Shown: positions 27,130 through 37,337 of the stretch, piece after piece
Layout: each line of letters opens with the position of its first letter
Position numbering within the stretch: the stretch's first letter is position 1
From: Geomonas sp. Red32
GTDB lineage: Bacteria > Desulfobacterota > Desulfuromonadia > Geobacterales > Geobacteraceae
Direction: 5' to 3'
Length of the DNA stretch: 64,000 bases
Assembly (NCBI RefSeq): GCF_023652955.1
Contig: NZ_JAKLOY010000001.1
Coordinates: 186,001-250,000 of the forward strand
Translations under genes and position numbers: made by a program
Notes under the pieces: generated by a model
Databases searched by the model: none
Seen by the model: only the letters and a program-made list of their open reading frames with translations
Told to the model about the DNA's origin: nothing

Positions 27130-28782
27130 ATGAGCATTTCCGAAAAGAAACAGGCATGGCAGCAGATCGTAGACAAAAGCCTCGCCAAGGCACCCGAGCG
27201 CCAAAGCTCCTTCAAAACCAGTTCCGACGTCGAGGTTGACCGTTGCTACACCCCCGGCTTCGACTACCCCGGTTACGAGGAGCAGCTGGGTTTCCCCGGC
27301 CAGTACCCGTACACCCGTGGCGTACAGCCGACCATGTACCGCGGACGCTTCTGGACCATGCGTCAGTACGCCGGTTTCGGCAACGCCGCCGAATCCAACG
27401 AGCGCTACAAGTACCTGCTTTCCGCCGGGCAGACCGGTCTTTCCATCGCCTTCGACCTCCCGACCCAGATGGGGTACGACTCCGACGCCTCCATGAGCCG
27501 CGGCGAAGTCGGCAAGGTCGGGGTCGCCATCGACTCCCTGGCCGACATGGAAGTCCTCTTCGACGGCATCCCGCTCGACAAGGTCTCCACCTCGATGACC
27601 ATCAACTCCACCGCCTCCATCCTCCTGGCCATGTACATCGCGGTAGCCGAGAAGCAGGGAGTCTCCCCCGCCCAGATCTCCGGCACCATCCAGAACGATA
27701 TCCTCAAGGAGTACATGGCGCGCGGCACCTACATCTATCCCCCCAAGGAGTCGATGAGGATCATCACCGACATCTTCGCCTACTGCAAGGACAACGTCCC
27801 CAAGTGGAACACCATCTCCATCTCCGGCTACCACATCCGGGAGGCGGGCTCCTCCGCAGTGCAGGAAGTCGCCTTCACCCTGGCCGACGGCATCGCCTAC
27901 GTGGAAGCCGCCATCAAGGCGGGGCTCGACGTCGACCAGTTCGCCCCGCGGCTGGCCTTCTTCTTCAACGCCCACAACAACCTTCTGGAAGAGGTGGCCA
28001 AGTTCCGCGCCGCCCGCCGCATGTGGTCCAAGATCATGAAGGAGCGCTTCAAGGCCAAGGACCCGCGCTCCCAGATGCTCCGTTTCCACACCCAGACCGC
28101 CGGCTGCACGCTGACCGCCCAGCAGCCCGACAACAACATCATGAGGGTCACCCTGCAGGCCCTGGCCGCCGTCTTGGGTGGGACCCAGTCGCTGCACACC
28201 AACTCCCGCGACGAGGCGCTCGCACTCCCCACCGAGGACTCGGTCCGCATCGCGCTCCGCACCCAGCAGGTGATCGCCTACGAGTCCGGTGTAGCCGACT
28301 CCTGCGACCCCCTGGCCGGCTCCTTCCTGGTCGAATCGCTCACTGACCAGATCGAGAAGGAGGCCAGCGCCTACATCGAGCGGATCGACTCGCTGGGGGG
28401 GGCCGTGGAGGCGATCTCGCGCGGCTTCCAGCAGAAGGAGATCCAGGACTCCGCCTACGCCTACCAGCGCTCCATCGAAAAGAACGAGACCATCATCGTC
28501 GGTGTCAACAAGTTCACCATCGAGGAGCAGCCGCCCGAAGACCTGCTGAAGATCTCCGACGAGGTCGAGGTCACCCAGAAGGCCAGCCTGGCCAGAATGA
28601 AGGGCGGACGCGACGCGGCCAAAGTGGAGAGCACCCTGAAGGCCCTCGAGGAGGCAGCCCAGGGAAGCTCCAACCTGATGCCGTTCATTCTCGACGCGGT
28701 GAAGAGCTACGCCACCTTGGGCGAGATCGCCAACGTCTTTAGAAAGGTGTTCGGCACCCATCGCGAGACGGTAGTCCTGTAG
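27130..28782 (+). CDS. Methylmalonyl-CoA mutase, large (catalytic) subunit
   Basis: The 550-residue protein is the TIM-barrel substrate-binding part of methylmalonyl-CoA mutase: [18 protein letters not shown] (with the Tyr that wedges the radical), [47 protein letters not shown], and [18 protein letters not shown]. The C-terminal B12-binding domain is absent, so this is the split archaeal-type large subunit needing a separate small cobalamin-binding protein, which is not in the window. It interconverts (R)-methylmalonyl-CoA and succinyl-CoA. AGGAG precedes the ATG, and a strong terminator follows. Confidence 0.92.
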   Translation: MSISEKKQAWQQIVDKSLAKAPERQSSFKTSSDVEVDRCYTPGFDYPGYEEQLGFPGQYPYTRGVQPTMYRGRFWTMRQYAGFGNAAESNERYKYLLSAGQTGLSIAFDLPTQMGYDSDASMSRGEVGKVGVAIDSLADMEVLFDGIPLDKVSTSMTINSTASILLAMYIAVAEKQGVSPAQISGTIQNDILKEYMARGTYIYPPKESMRIITDIFAYCKDNVPKWNTISISGYHIREAGSSAVQEVAFTLADGIAYVEAAIKAGLDVDQFAPRLAFFFNAHNNLLEEVAKFRAARRMWSKIMKERFKAKDPRSQMLRFHTQTAGCTLTAQQPDNNIMRVTLQALAAVLGGTQSLHTNSRDEALALPTEDSVRIALRTQQVIAYESGVADSCDPLAGSFLVESLTDQIEKEASAYIERIDSLGGAVEAISRGFQQKEIQDSAYAYQRSIEKNETIIVGVNKFTIEEQPPEDLLKISDEVEVTQKASLARMKGGRDAAKVESTLKALEEAAQGSSNLMPFILDAVKSYATLGEIANVFRKVFGTHRETVVL

Positions 28783-28800
28783 TCTTAAGTAAAACAAAGA

Positions 28801-28846
28801 GGTCCGGTGCGGGCCAAAGCAGGCTGCCCGCACCGGACCCATTTTC
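28801..28846 (+). terminator. Intrinsic terminator after the mutase gene
   Basis: A 14-bp perfect stem (GGTCCGGTGCGGGC with GCCCGCACCGGACC) around an 11-base loop is followed by a short T-run. Confidence 0.85.
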
Positions 28847-29059
28847 CTCTCATCCGCCTCGCCTAAAGTTCCATCTCTTTCATCACTCCTCTCCCGTCAA
28901 AACGTCACTGTCTCAGCTTGTTACCGCAATGTCACAGCCATTATCATGTGATTTATCATATATTTGCCATTGTCACGGTACTTCAAGCAATTAGAGCGCC
29001 CGCCAGTCGGCATTCTGCAATTTCTACCCTTACAATCAGGTAAAAATTTTTTCAAAAGC

Positions 29060-29088
29060 TTGCACTTATTGGGGTTTTAGGGTATCTT
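29060..29088 (+). promoter_or_regulatory. Sigma-70 promoter for mce
   Basis: TTGCAC at 29060-29065 and TATCTT at 29083-29088 are 17 bases apart and 42 bases before the start codon. Upstream, at about 28900-28980, the word GTCAC recurs three times near a short palindrome (ATCATGTGAT), a possible regulator site. Confidence 0.55.
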
Positions 29089-29130
29089 TAACCGCGAAAG
29101 CTGGTATACCCATTTTATTAGGAAGTTCTT

Positions 29131-29532
29131 ATGCTTAGCAAGATCAGCCATCTCGGGGTTGCCGTCCGCTCCATCGAAGAGACTCTCCCGTTCTATCGCG
29201 ATGTTTTGGGAATGAAACTGACCGGGACCGAAGAGGTCCCCTCGCAGATGGTCAGGGTTGCCTTCCTCACCGTGGGGGAATCAAACATCGAGCTACTGGA
29301 ACCGACCTCGCCGGAGAGTCCGGTGGCCAAATTCCTGGAGAAAAACGGGCCGGGAATCCACCACGTGGCCTACGGGGTGGAGGATATCGAGGCCGCCATA
29401 GCTTCCCTCACCGAAAGCGGCGCAAGAATGATCGACGCCGTTCCGCGGATCGGCGCCCACGGCGCCAAGATCGCCTTCGTACATCCCAAAAGCAGCGGCG
29501 GCGTACTGACCGAACTCTGTCAGAGTCACTGA
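29131..29532 (+). CDS. mce: Methylmalonyl-CoA epimerase
   Basis: The 133-residue protein is a vicinal-oxygen-chelate fold enzyme: ISHLGVAVRSIEETLPFY with the first metal His, IELLEPTSPESPVAKFLEKN, GIHHVAYGVEDIE with the second His, and VLTELCQ with the last Glu ligand. It interconverts (S)- and (R)-methylmalonyl-CoA, linking the biotin carboxylase product to the mutase. It has its own promoter rather than being co-transcribed with the mutase. Length is normal. Confidence 0.95.
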   Translation: MLSKISHLGVAVRSIEETLPFYRDVLGMKLTGTEEVPSQMVRVAFLTVGESNIELLEPTSPESPVAKFLEKNGPGIHHVAYGVEDIEAAIASLTESGARMIDAVPRIGAHGAKIAFVHPKSSGGVLTELCQSH

Positions 29533-29587
29533 AGGAGGACCGGCCAACCGGCAAGAGTTACAATTTCATGAACGCCTTATTTTTGTG

Positions 29588-29615
29588 TTGACTTTTGTTT
29601 GGATAATTATATATT
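29588..29615 (+). promoter_or_regulatory. Sigma-70 promoter upstream of the porin / possible small RNA
   Basis: TTGACT at 29588-29593 and TATATT at 29610-29615 are 16 bases apart in an AT-rich stretch. The transcript would start near 29622, about 260 bases before the porin start codon. Confidence 0.55.
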
Positions 29616-29621
29616 GGCACC

Positions 29622-29787
29622 ACTTTATATAACACGGTTTGCTTTTTCCGAAATGACCTGCCGAGTTTTTGGCGCAGCACTTCAACGGGAGTCGCATGAA
29701 GACTGAAAGTAGCCCTCTGCATACCTGTTCTAAGGCTCTCACTTCTTGAGGCCGCAATAGCGGCACGGGATGCGAGGGCCTTTTTGC
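29622..29787 (+). ncRNA. Candidate small RNA or attenuated leader before the porin
   Basis: This stretch lies between a good promoter and an intrinsic-terminator-like structure (29733-29785). It contains the hairpin CTTCA...TGAAG at about 29682-29703 and a terminator stem enclosing a GCCGC/GCGGC helix. It could be a free small RNA of about 165 nucleotides or a leader whose read-through controls the porin. It matches no RNA family I can name. The call rests on the promoter-terminator arrangement only. Confidence 0.35.
29733..29786 (+). terminator. Terminator-like structure inside the porin leader
   Basis: AAGGCTCTC pairs with GAGGGCCTT (one G-T pair) across an internal GCCGC/GCGGC helix and is followed by a run of five T. 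It lies upstream of the porin gene, as an attenuator would. Confidence 0.55.
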
Positions 29788-29880
29788 TTAAAGGAGGAGC
29801 TTCAGCAACCAGCAGTAACCGAGCAGTTGAGCCGTAAATGCAATTTCACTCACAGTGAAACAAACAAACAGGAGGAAATG

Positions 29881-31413
29881 ATGAGCTTCAAGAAAACTAT
29901 GCTTGCAATCGCAGCAGCAGGGGTCGTCACCGCAACTGCAGTACCGGCAATGGCGCTGGAGAACGAGTTCCACGGCATGTACAAGATGAAGTACTTCATC
30001 TCGAACTTCGACAACAGCGGCTCCGGTTACTACGCCGAGACCACAGCGGCCACCACCAGCCGCTCGGCCGTCAACTACTTCGAGCAGCGCGCCCGCCTCT
30101 TCTACACCGCCAAGGCTAACGACAACCTCAAACTGGTCACCGGCTTCGAGCTCGACTCCGTCTTCGGCGACAAATCCCAGGGTACCCTGGCCGGCTCCAC
30201 CGGCGTCGGCGGCGCCGGCAACATCACCACCGCCTTCAGGAACTCCGGCGGCGCGCTCGACACCGACGCCGTCAACCTGGAGACCAAGTGGGTCTACCTC
30301 GACTTCAACGTGCCCAACACCACCACCAACGTGAAAGTCGGCGCCCAGCCGATCAAGGACTCCCTCAAGGGCGTTCTCTTCGACTGCGACGCCGCCGGTA
30401 TCTACACCTCCACCAAGCTCGCCGACGCCACCGTAAACGTCGGGTACTTCCGCGGCTACGAAGGGAACGCCGGCGACGTGAACGGCGGCGGCACCGCCGG
30501 CCTCGGCCTGAAGATGGGCGTCAACAACCTCGATCTCGCCATCGTCGAAGGCAAGTACGCCGTCAGCAAAGACCTCTCGGTCGGCCTGGCCTACTACGGC
30601 ATCTATGACTACCGCGCCTTTGTTGACCAGATGTTCGACCACACCGTCGCCGCCTTCGCCGATGGCAAGGTCGGGCCGGTTGCCCTGAGCGGCTTCGTGG
30701 CCGGCCAGTTCGGCAAAATTTACAACGACGCCGGCGTGGCTTCCCCCATGAACGGCGGCACCGGCAATATCGACCTGAGCGGCTTCGCTGCCAACGCCGC
30801 CGCCAAAGTCAAAGTCGGCCCCGGCAGCGCACGCCTCGCCTTCCTGTACACCTCCGGCGACGACGGCTCCGATGCCGGGAAGAACAAGTCCTGGCAGAGC
30901 CTCCAGCAGTCGGTTAACGGCCTCCCCTCGGCTACCAAGGCCGGTGCCCTCAACACCTACAACGAGTCCGGCATGATGCTCCTCAACAGGAACGCTGCCG
31001 CTCAGGGCGGGTCCTCTGACCGTTCCATCATGTACACCACCGGCAACAGGGATCAGGGGATCATCGGCGCCTTCGCCGGCTACGACGCCACCATCACCCC
31101 GAAAGTCTACGCTTCCGCCAACGTCGGTATCGGCTTCACCGCCGAAGACCGCACCAAAAACCTCAACGACAAAGGTGACTCCGACGCCATCAAGCCGAAG
31201 AACCTGAAGACCAACGCCTTCAACTCCAGCAACTTCCTCGGCACCGAGATCAACGTCGAGGGCGGCTACAAACTCTACGACAACCTGACCGCTTCCGTTC
31301 AGGCTGCCTACGTGATCCTGGGCGACTACTACAAAGGGACCAGCGTCTCCACCGCTGGCGACGATCCGGCCAACCCCTACTCCGTACGCTTCGTCGTGAG
31401 CTACGTATTCTAA
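29881..31413 (+). CDS. Outer-membrane porin (OmpJ-like beta-barrel)
   Basis: The 510-residue protein has a classical signal peptide (residues 1-25, cleavage after AMA). Alternating hydrophobic/polar strands run throughout, and the C-terminal strand FVVSYVF ends in Phe, the usual BAM signal. No cysteine pairs or heme motifs are present. Abundant porins of this size, such as OmpJ, are typical of Geobacter outer membranes; identity with OmpJ itself is not certain. Of two adjacent ATG codons, 29881 is better spaced from AGGAGG. A strong promoter, possible attenuator and terminator suggest high, regulated expression. Confidence 0.75.
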   Translation: MSFKKTMLAIAAAGVVTATAVPAMALENEFHGMYKMKYFISNFDNSGSGYYAETTAATTSRSAVNYFEQRARLFYTAKANDNLKLVTGFELDSVFGDKSQGTLAGSTGVGGAGNITTAFRNSGGALDTDAVNLETKWVYLDFNVPNTTTNVKVGAQPIKDSLKGVLFDCDAAGIYTSTKLADATVNVGYFRGYEGNAGDVNGGGTAGLGLKMGVNNLDLAIVEGKYAVSKDLSVGLAYYGIYDYRAFVDQMFDHTVAAFADGKVGPVALSGFVAGQFGKIYNDAGVASPMNGGTGNIDLSGFAANAAAKVKVGPGSARLAFLYTSGDDGSDAGKNKSWQSLQQSVNGLPSATKAGALNTYNESGMMLLNRNAAAQGGSSDRSIMYTTGNRDQGIIGAFAGYDATITPKVYASANVGIGFTAEDRTKNLNDKGDSDAIKPKNLKTNAFNSSNFLGTEINVEGGYKLYDNLTASVQAAYVILGDYYKGTSVSTAGDDPANPYSVRFVVSYVF

Positions 31414-31458
31414 TCCGGATGGGCCGGAGGTCTCCTCCGGCCCACCACCCGCTGCGCC

Positions 31459-31491
31459 AAAAAGGCGAACCGTCTGGTTCGCCTTTTTTTT
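31459..31491 (+). terminator. Intrinsic terminator after the porin
   Basis: GGCGAACC and GGTTCGCC form an 8-bp stem around GTCT, followed by eight T residues. Confidence 0.92.
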
Positions 31492-31699
31492 GTTTCAGCA
31501 CGCCAGAGTATCACCCCCTCTCACACATCCTTCCTTTGTCACAGCAGGATCTCAAAAAACAATTTGCCCACAGCAACTGCCATCCATCATCTGTCACCAC
31601 GGGCCTCTCATCCTATGGCCGGACCGGCACTGACACCCCAAAGGGGGGCGCATTGACTTGCCGGGCAGTCACAGTGCATGATGGTGAGAAGATGGGAAG

Positions 31700-31728
31700 T
31701 TGACAACAAACATATGCGTGCTTTAATT
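31700..31728 (+). promoter_or_regulatory. Sigma-70 promoter for the small secreted protein
   Basis: TTGACA at 31700-31705 is followed after 16-17 bases by TTTAAT/TTAATT (31722-31728), 40 bases before the start codon. The 200 bases upstream contain several GTCAC words, as seen before mce. Otherwise the 31492-31700 gap shows nothing recognisable. Confidence 0.5.
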
Positions 31729-31767
31729 TTCAAGTATGGCCACCATTTACACTAAAGGAGAGCCCGC

Positions 31768-32046
31768 ATGAAAAAGATCACACTGATGCTTGCAGCAGCT
31801 GTCTTCCTGATTTCGTCGGCACCGGCCTTCCCGCAAATGACGCCAGAGGAGAAAAACGAATGCCTGCTGGCGTCCAAGAATTGCACCTCCCAGGTCGACG
31901 ACATCTACAAGAGAATCCACAAGCTCGACCGGGAGATCAAAAAGGGAACCAGGGTCTACACACCGGCGGAACTGAAGAAACTCCAGGACAAACTGAAAGA
32001 GACCCAAGACCTGCTGGATGACATGACCGAGAAGGGCGGCAGTTAA
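31768..32046 (+). CDS. Small secreted helical protein, function unknown
   Basis: The 92-residue product has a signal peptide (residues 1 to about 22, ending APAFPQ). A charged helical region follows with a Cys pair (CLLASKNC) and heptad-like spacing suggesting a short coiled coil (VDDIYKRIHKLDREIKK, then LQDKLKETQDLLDDM). It has a good ribosome-binding site (AAAGGAG), its own promoter and its own terminator. No family is recognised; it is probably a small periplasmic protein. Confidence 0.65.
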   Translation: MKKITLMLAAAVFLISSAPAFPQMTPEEKNECLLASKNCTSQVDDIYKRIHKLDREIKKGTRVYTPAELKKLQDKLKETQDLLDDMTEKGGS

Positions 32047-32083
32047 GAATCGGCGCACCAGCCGATCGATCACCGGAAAGAAC

Positions 32084-32109
32084 AAGGCGGCCGCAAGGCC
32101 GCCTTTTTT
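32084..32109 (+). terminator. Intrinsic terminator
   Basis: AAGGCGGCC and GGCCGCCTT form a 9-bp stem around GCAA, followed by T residues, 38 bases after the stop. Confidence 0.9.
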
Positions 32110-32194
32110 CGTGTCAAGTCGACCGGATAATCCTTTGACTAAGCGGGGCTCCTCTGCGATAATCCAGCGGTCCGACCCACCAACAGGAGCCGCC

Positions 32195-33631
32195 ATGAGA
32201 AAATCGATCTTTGCTGCCTTTTTCGCCTGCATCCTCTTCATCCCTCTCGCGGCTTCGGCCGCCCAGATCCGCGCGTTCGTGGGCGACTTTTCGATCAGCG
32301 CCCCCGGCAGCTCCCCTCCGCCGGTCGGCACCCTCTTCACCTCCCGAATTGCGGGAGACGATCTGGTCATCGTCGGAAGCGCCGCCGAGGCGGATGTGGT
32401 CTTCACCGGGAGCTACACCAAGCTCGGAAAAAGCTACAGCCTGGACGCCCTGGCCAAGCTCCCCTCGGGACGTGTGCTCGCCACCGCATTCGAGCAGTTC
32501 CAGGACGAGGAGGGGCTGATCCCCGCCCTCAACAAGATCTGCCCGAAACTGCACGCCGCGGTGGCGGATTCCTTCCGCAACCTTACGGCGGCCCCCGCTT
32601 CGCCACAGACAAGCCCCCCTCCGGCCGCCGGGGCCGCCCCCGCCCTTCCGGTTCCGGCTGCGGCCGCCGCCGGGCGGAGCTGGAAGAACCAGAGGCTTCC
32701 CGGTGAGCTCTGCGCCGTGGCGCCGGGCAGGCCCGTCGAAGGTGGCCGCGAATACTTCACCGCCTCCGATCGCGGGATCCGGCTCTACCGCCAGGCCAAG
32801 GAGCTCACCCTCCTCGGCGAGGACGAGGTAGGGATCACCGAGAAGGTGATCGCCCTCGACACCCGCCTGGCCGACGGCGCCCTCTTTGCCTACCTTACCG
32901 TGATGGACAGCGACGCCCCGGTCTCCCGGATCTACCGCGCCGACCAGAACGGGCTCAAGCTGGTAGCCAAGAACCTCCCGTACCTGTTCCGCTCCATCGC
33001 CCTCTTCGGCGCCACCCCGCGCATCTACGCCCAGCAGATGGGGAGGGAAGAGGACTTCTATGGCGACGTCTTCGAACTGATCGATACCCCTTCGGGCTAC
33101 CAGCTGAAGAATCCGGTCAAGCTCCCGGCGGGTGCCAACATCTTCAACTTCAACATGGTGCGCGATCCCTCGGGGAACCCGGTCACCATCGTCATCAAGG
33201 AAAGCGGGAGCATGGTGGTCTACTCGCAAAAGGGCGAGGAGCTCTGGACCAGTCCCGACCGCCAGGGTGGCAGCGAAACCTACTTCTCGCGGGAAACCGG
33301 CAACAACGTCCGGGTCTCCGGCTCGCTCACCCGCAACCGCTTCCTCGAGCAGCGGATAACGGTGGCCCCCGACGGGCGGGTGCTGGTTCCTCAAAACAGC
33401 GGCTTCATCATGATGGGGAACGTACGGAGCTACACGAGCTACTCGGTCGGCTCTTTCGTCTGGACCGGGGTGATCATGGAAGAGCGCTGGCGTTCCAAGC
33501 CGTCCCGTTCCTACTTGGCCGACTACTACTTCGATCCGGCCAAAAACGAACTGGTGCTGCTGGAAGTCGTGCAGGGGAAGGGAATCTTCACCGGCGGGGC
33601 CAGCACCGTGCAGGTAATTCCCGCCCAGTAG
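32195..33631 (+). CDS. Secreted beta-rich protein, possibly a propeller
   Basis: The 478-residue protein has a signal peptide (MRKSIFAAFFACILFIPLAA). A small domain (about 25-125) resembles the curli-assembly CsgG-like or TolB-N type of fold. A Pro/Ala-rich linker follows, then about 300 residues of repeated beta strands suggestive of a VCBS/FG-GAP-like propeller. Hydrophilic loops such as DGRVLVPQNSG fit that view. Periplasmic or outer-surface location is inferred. CAGGAG lies before the ATG at 32195. No specific function can be given. Confidence 0.6.
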   Translation: MRKSIFAAFFACILFIPLAASAAQIRAFVGDFSISAPGSSPPPVGTLFTSRIAGDDLVIVGSAAEADVVFTGSYTKLGKSYSLDALAKLPSGRVLATAFEQFQDEEGLIPALNKICPKLHAAVADSFRNLTAAPASPQTSPPPAAGAAPALPVPAAAAAGRSWKNQRLPGELCAVAPGRPVEGGREYFTASDRGIRLYRQAKELTLLGEDEVGITEKVIALDTRLADGALFAYLTVMDSDAPVSRIYRADQNGLKLVAKNLPYLFRSIALFGATPRIYAQQMGREEDFYGDVFELIDTPSGYQLKNPVKLPAGANIFNFNMVRDPSGNPVTIVIKESGSMVVYSQKGEELWTSPDRQGGSETYFSRETGNNVRVSGSLTRNRFLEQRITVAPDGRVLVPQNSGFIMMGNVRSYTSYSVGSFVWTGVIMEERWRSKPSRSYLADYYFDPAKNELVLLEVVQGKGIFTGGASTVQVIPAQ

Positions 33632-33729
33632 GGCGGGGGGAATTTATCGTTGACTTCCCCCTGCTATGCTGTTAATTTTTTCTTTTTTCGCCCGGACTCC
33701 GGGCCAAGCAACGTTATCCAGGATCGACC

Positions 33730-36334
<2,605 letters not shown>

Positions 36335-36347
36335 CTCAAAGGCAATA

Positions 36348-36390
36348 AACACGGCTGACGTGGATTGGGCGGATTCACGCGGATAAGGCT
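36348..36390. repeat. Dispersed repeat, family C
   Basis: GGCTGACGTGGATTGGGCGG and its continuation to GCGGATAAGGCT match a stretch after the HAD gene at 51065. Both copies begin just downstream of a stop codon. Confidence 0.65.
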
Positions 36391-36486
36391 TTAGGGAGCT
36401 TTAGCCGCCGGGCGCCCGCTCAATTAGACTCTATCCATGCAGCGCTTCTTTGAATTTACTTTTTTCGCTCTCTTTGAAAAAATCGG

Positions 36487-36515
36487 TTGACGCAGCCAAC
36501 TTCATTTGTTATAAG
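36487..36515 (+). promoter_or_regulatory. Sigma-70 promoter of the tRNA cluster
   Basis: TTGACG at 36487-36492 and TATAAG at 36510-36515 are 17 bases apart, about 30 bases before the first tRNA. Confidence 0.65.
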
Positions 36516-36544
36516 GTTGTTCTTGTTTCGCCGAGCAGCAGAAT

Positions 36545-36620
36545 GAGCCGCTAGCTCAGTTGGTAGAGCACCTGACTTTTAATCAGGTGGTCGTTGGTTC
36601 GATCCCAACGCGGCTCACCA
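36545..36620 (+). tRNA. tRNA-Lys(TTT), first copy
   Basis: A 76-base cloverleaf with acceptor GAGCCGC/GCGGCTC, a D-arm TAGCTCAGTTGGTAGAGCA, anticodon TTT in CTTTTAA, T-arm GGTTCGATCC and an encoded CCA end. It is identical to the copy at 36757. First gene of a Lys-Glu-Lys-Glu cluster. Confidence 0.97.
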
Positions 36621-36623
36621 TTC

Positions 36624-36701
36624 GTCCCCATCGTCTAGCCCGGCCCAGGACACCGCCCTTTCACGGCGGCGACGCCGGTTCAAATCCGGCTGGGGACGCC
36701 A
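36624..36701 (+). tRNA. tRNA-Glu(TTC), enterobacterial-like form
   Basis: A 78-base cloverleaf with acceptor GTCCCCA/TGGGGAC, anticodon TTC in the loop CTTTCAC between CCGCC and GGCGG, and an encoded CCA. The D-loop (CCCGGCCCAGGAC) is longer than in the second tRNA-Glu, and the two share few stem sequences. Confidence 0.95.
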
Positions 36702-36756
36702 TTCGAAAAAGGGCCCGGAAGCGATTCAGGGCTTTTTTCACCAGCAGTTGCAGTAC

Positions 36757-36832
36757 GAGCCGCTAGCTCAGTTGGTAGAGCACCTGACTTTTAATCAGGT
36801 GGTCGTTGGTTCGATCCCAACGCGGCTCACCA
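36757..36832 (+). tRNA. tRNA-Lys(TTT), second copy
   Basis: Identical in sequence to the copy at 36545-36620 over all 76 bases, with CCA encoded. The tandem arrangement points to a duplication within the cluster. Confidence 0.97.
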
Positions 36833-36876
36833 TTTCTACCACGCCCCCTGCCCTTTCAGGACAGGGGTTTGTTTTA

Positions 36877-36951
36877 GGTCCCATCGTCTAGTGGTTAGGA
36901 CACCGGCCTTTCACGTCGGTAACAGGGGTTCAAGTCCCCTTGGGATCACCA
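36877..36951 (+). tRNA. tRNA-Glu(TTC), second form
   Basis: A 75-base cloverleaf with acceptor GGTCCCA/TGGGATC, anticodon TTC, D-loop CTAGTGGTTAGGAC and an encoded CCA. It differs from the first tRNA-Glu in the acceptor, D, anticodon and T stems, so it is not a recent duplicate. Confidence 0.95.
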
Positions 36952-36966
36952 TCTTTGCAGCACAAG

Positions 36967-36998
36967 AAAAGGCCGCCTCCTTCGGGAAGCGGCCTTTT
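36967..36998 (+). terminator. Terminator of the tRNA cluster
   Basis: AAAAGGCCGC and GCGGCCTTTT form the stem around a CTCCTTCGGGAA loop, 15 bases after the last tRNA. Confidence 0.88.
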
Positions 36999-37024
36999 CC
37001 GTTTCGGTGGTCTCCACGCCTCGG

Positions 37025-37180
37025 CTAGTACCTGCGGTCAGGCCAGTTTCTCAGGCAGTACGGGCACTCCTTCACGTTATGAGGGATGGTGTCCCTCAAC
37101 TGCTCTTCGTCATAGCGGGCGCTACAGCCGTTGGCGACCGGGTACTGGTGAATGACCTGGTTCTTGATGAAGTAGAGCAT
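37025..37180 (-). CDS. 51-residue protein, function unknown
   Basis: A short minus-strand frame starts with ATG at 37180 after AAGGGGGAACGGC, a good ribosome-binding site, and runs 51 codons. The product MLYFIKNQVIHQ... has Cys21 and a CPYC pair near the C-terminus, which might bind a metal, and is otherwise polar. Coding potential looks reasonable and it occupies an otherwise empty gap. No family is recognised. Confidence is moderate because of its size. Confidence 0.5.
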   Translation of the reverse strand: MLYFIKNQVIHQYPVANGCSARYDEEQLRDTIPHNVKECPYCLRNWPDRRY

Positions 37181-37337
37181 GCCGTTCCCCCTTTGCTTCC
37201 GGATGGTTGACTGGATAAAGTATCAGGTTAAAGGTATCTCATGTCAACGCCACACAAAGTGGTTTACAACCTCCGCGACAACAGACATAGTAACGCCGAC
37301 CACTCCTTGCCCCCTTGCCCGCTTGACCATCCGAGCC

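Noticed and set aside
29745..29757. Sigma-54 promoter before the porin
   Set aside because: GGCAC and TGC words are present, but the GG-GC spacing is eight, not ten, bases.
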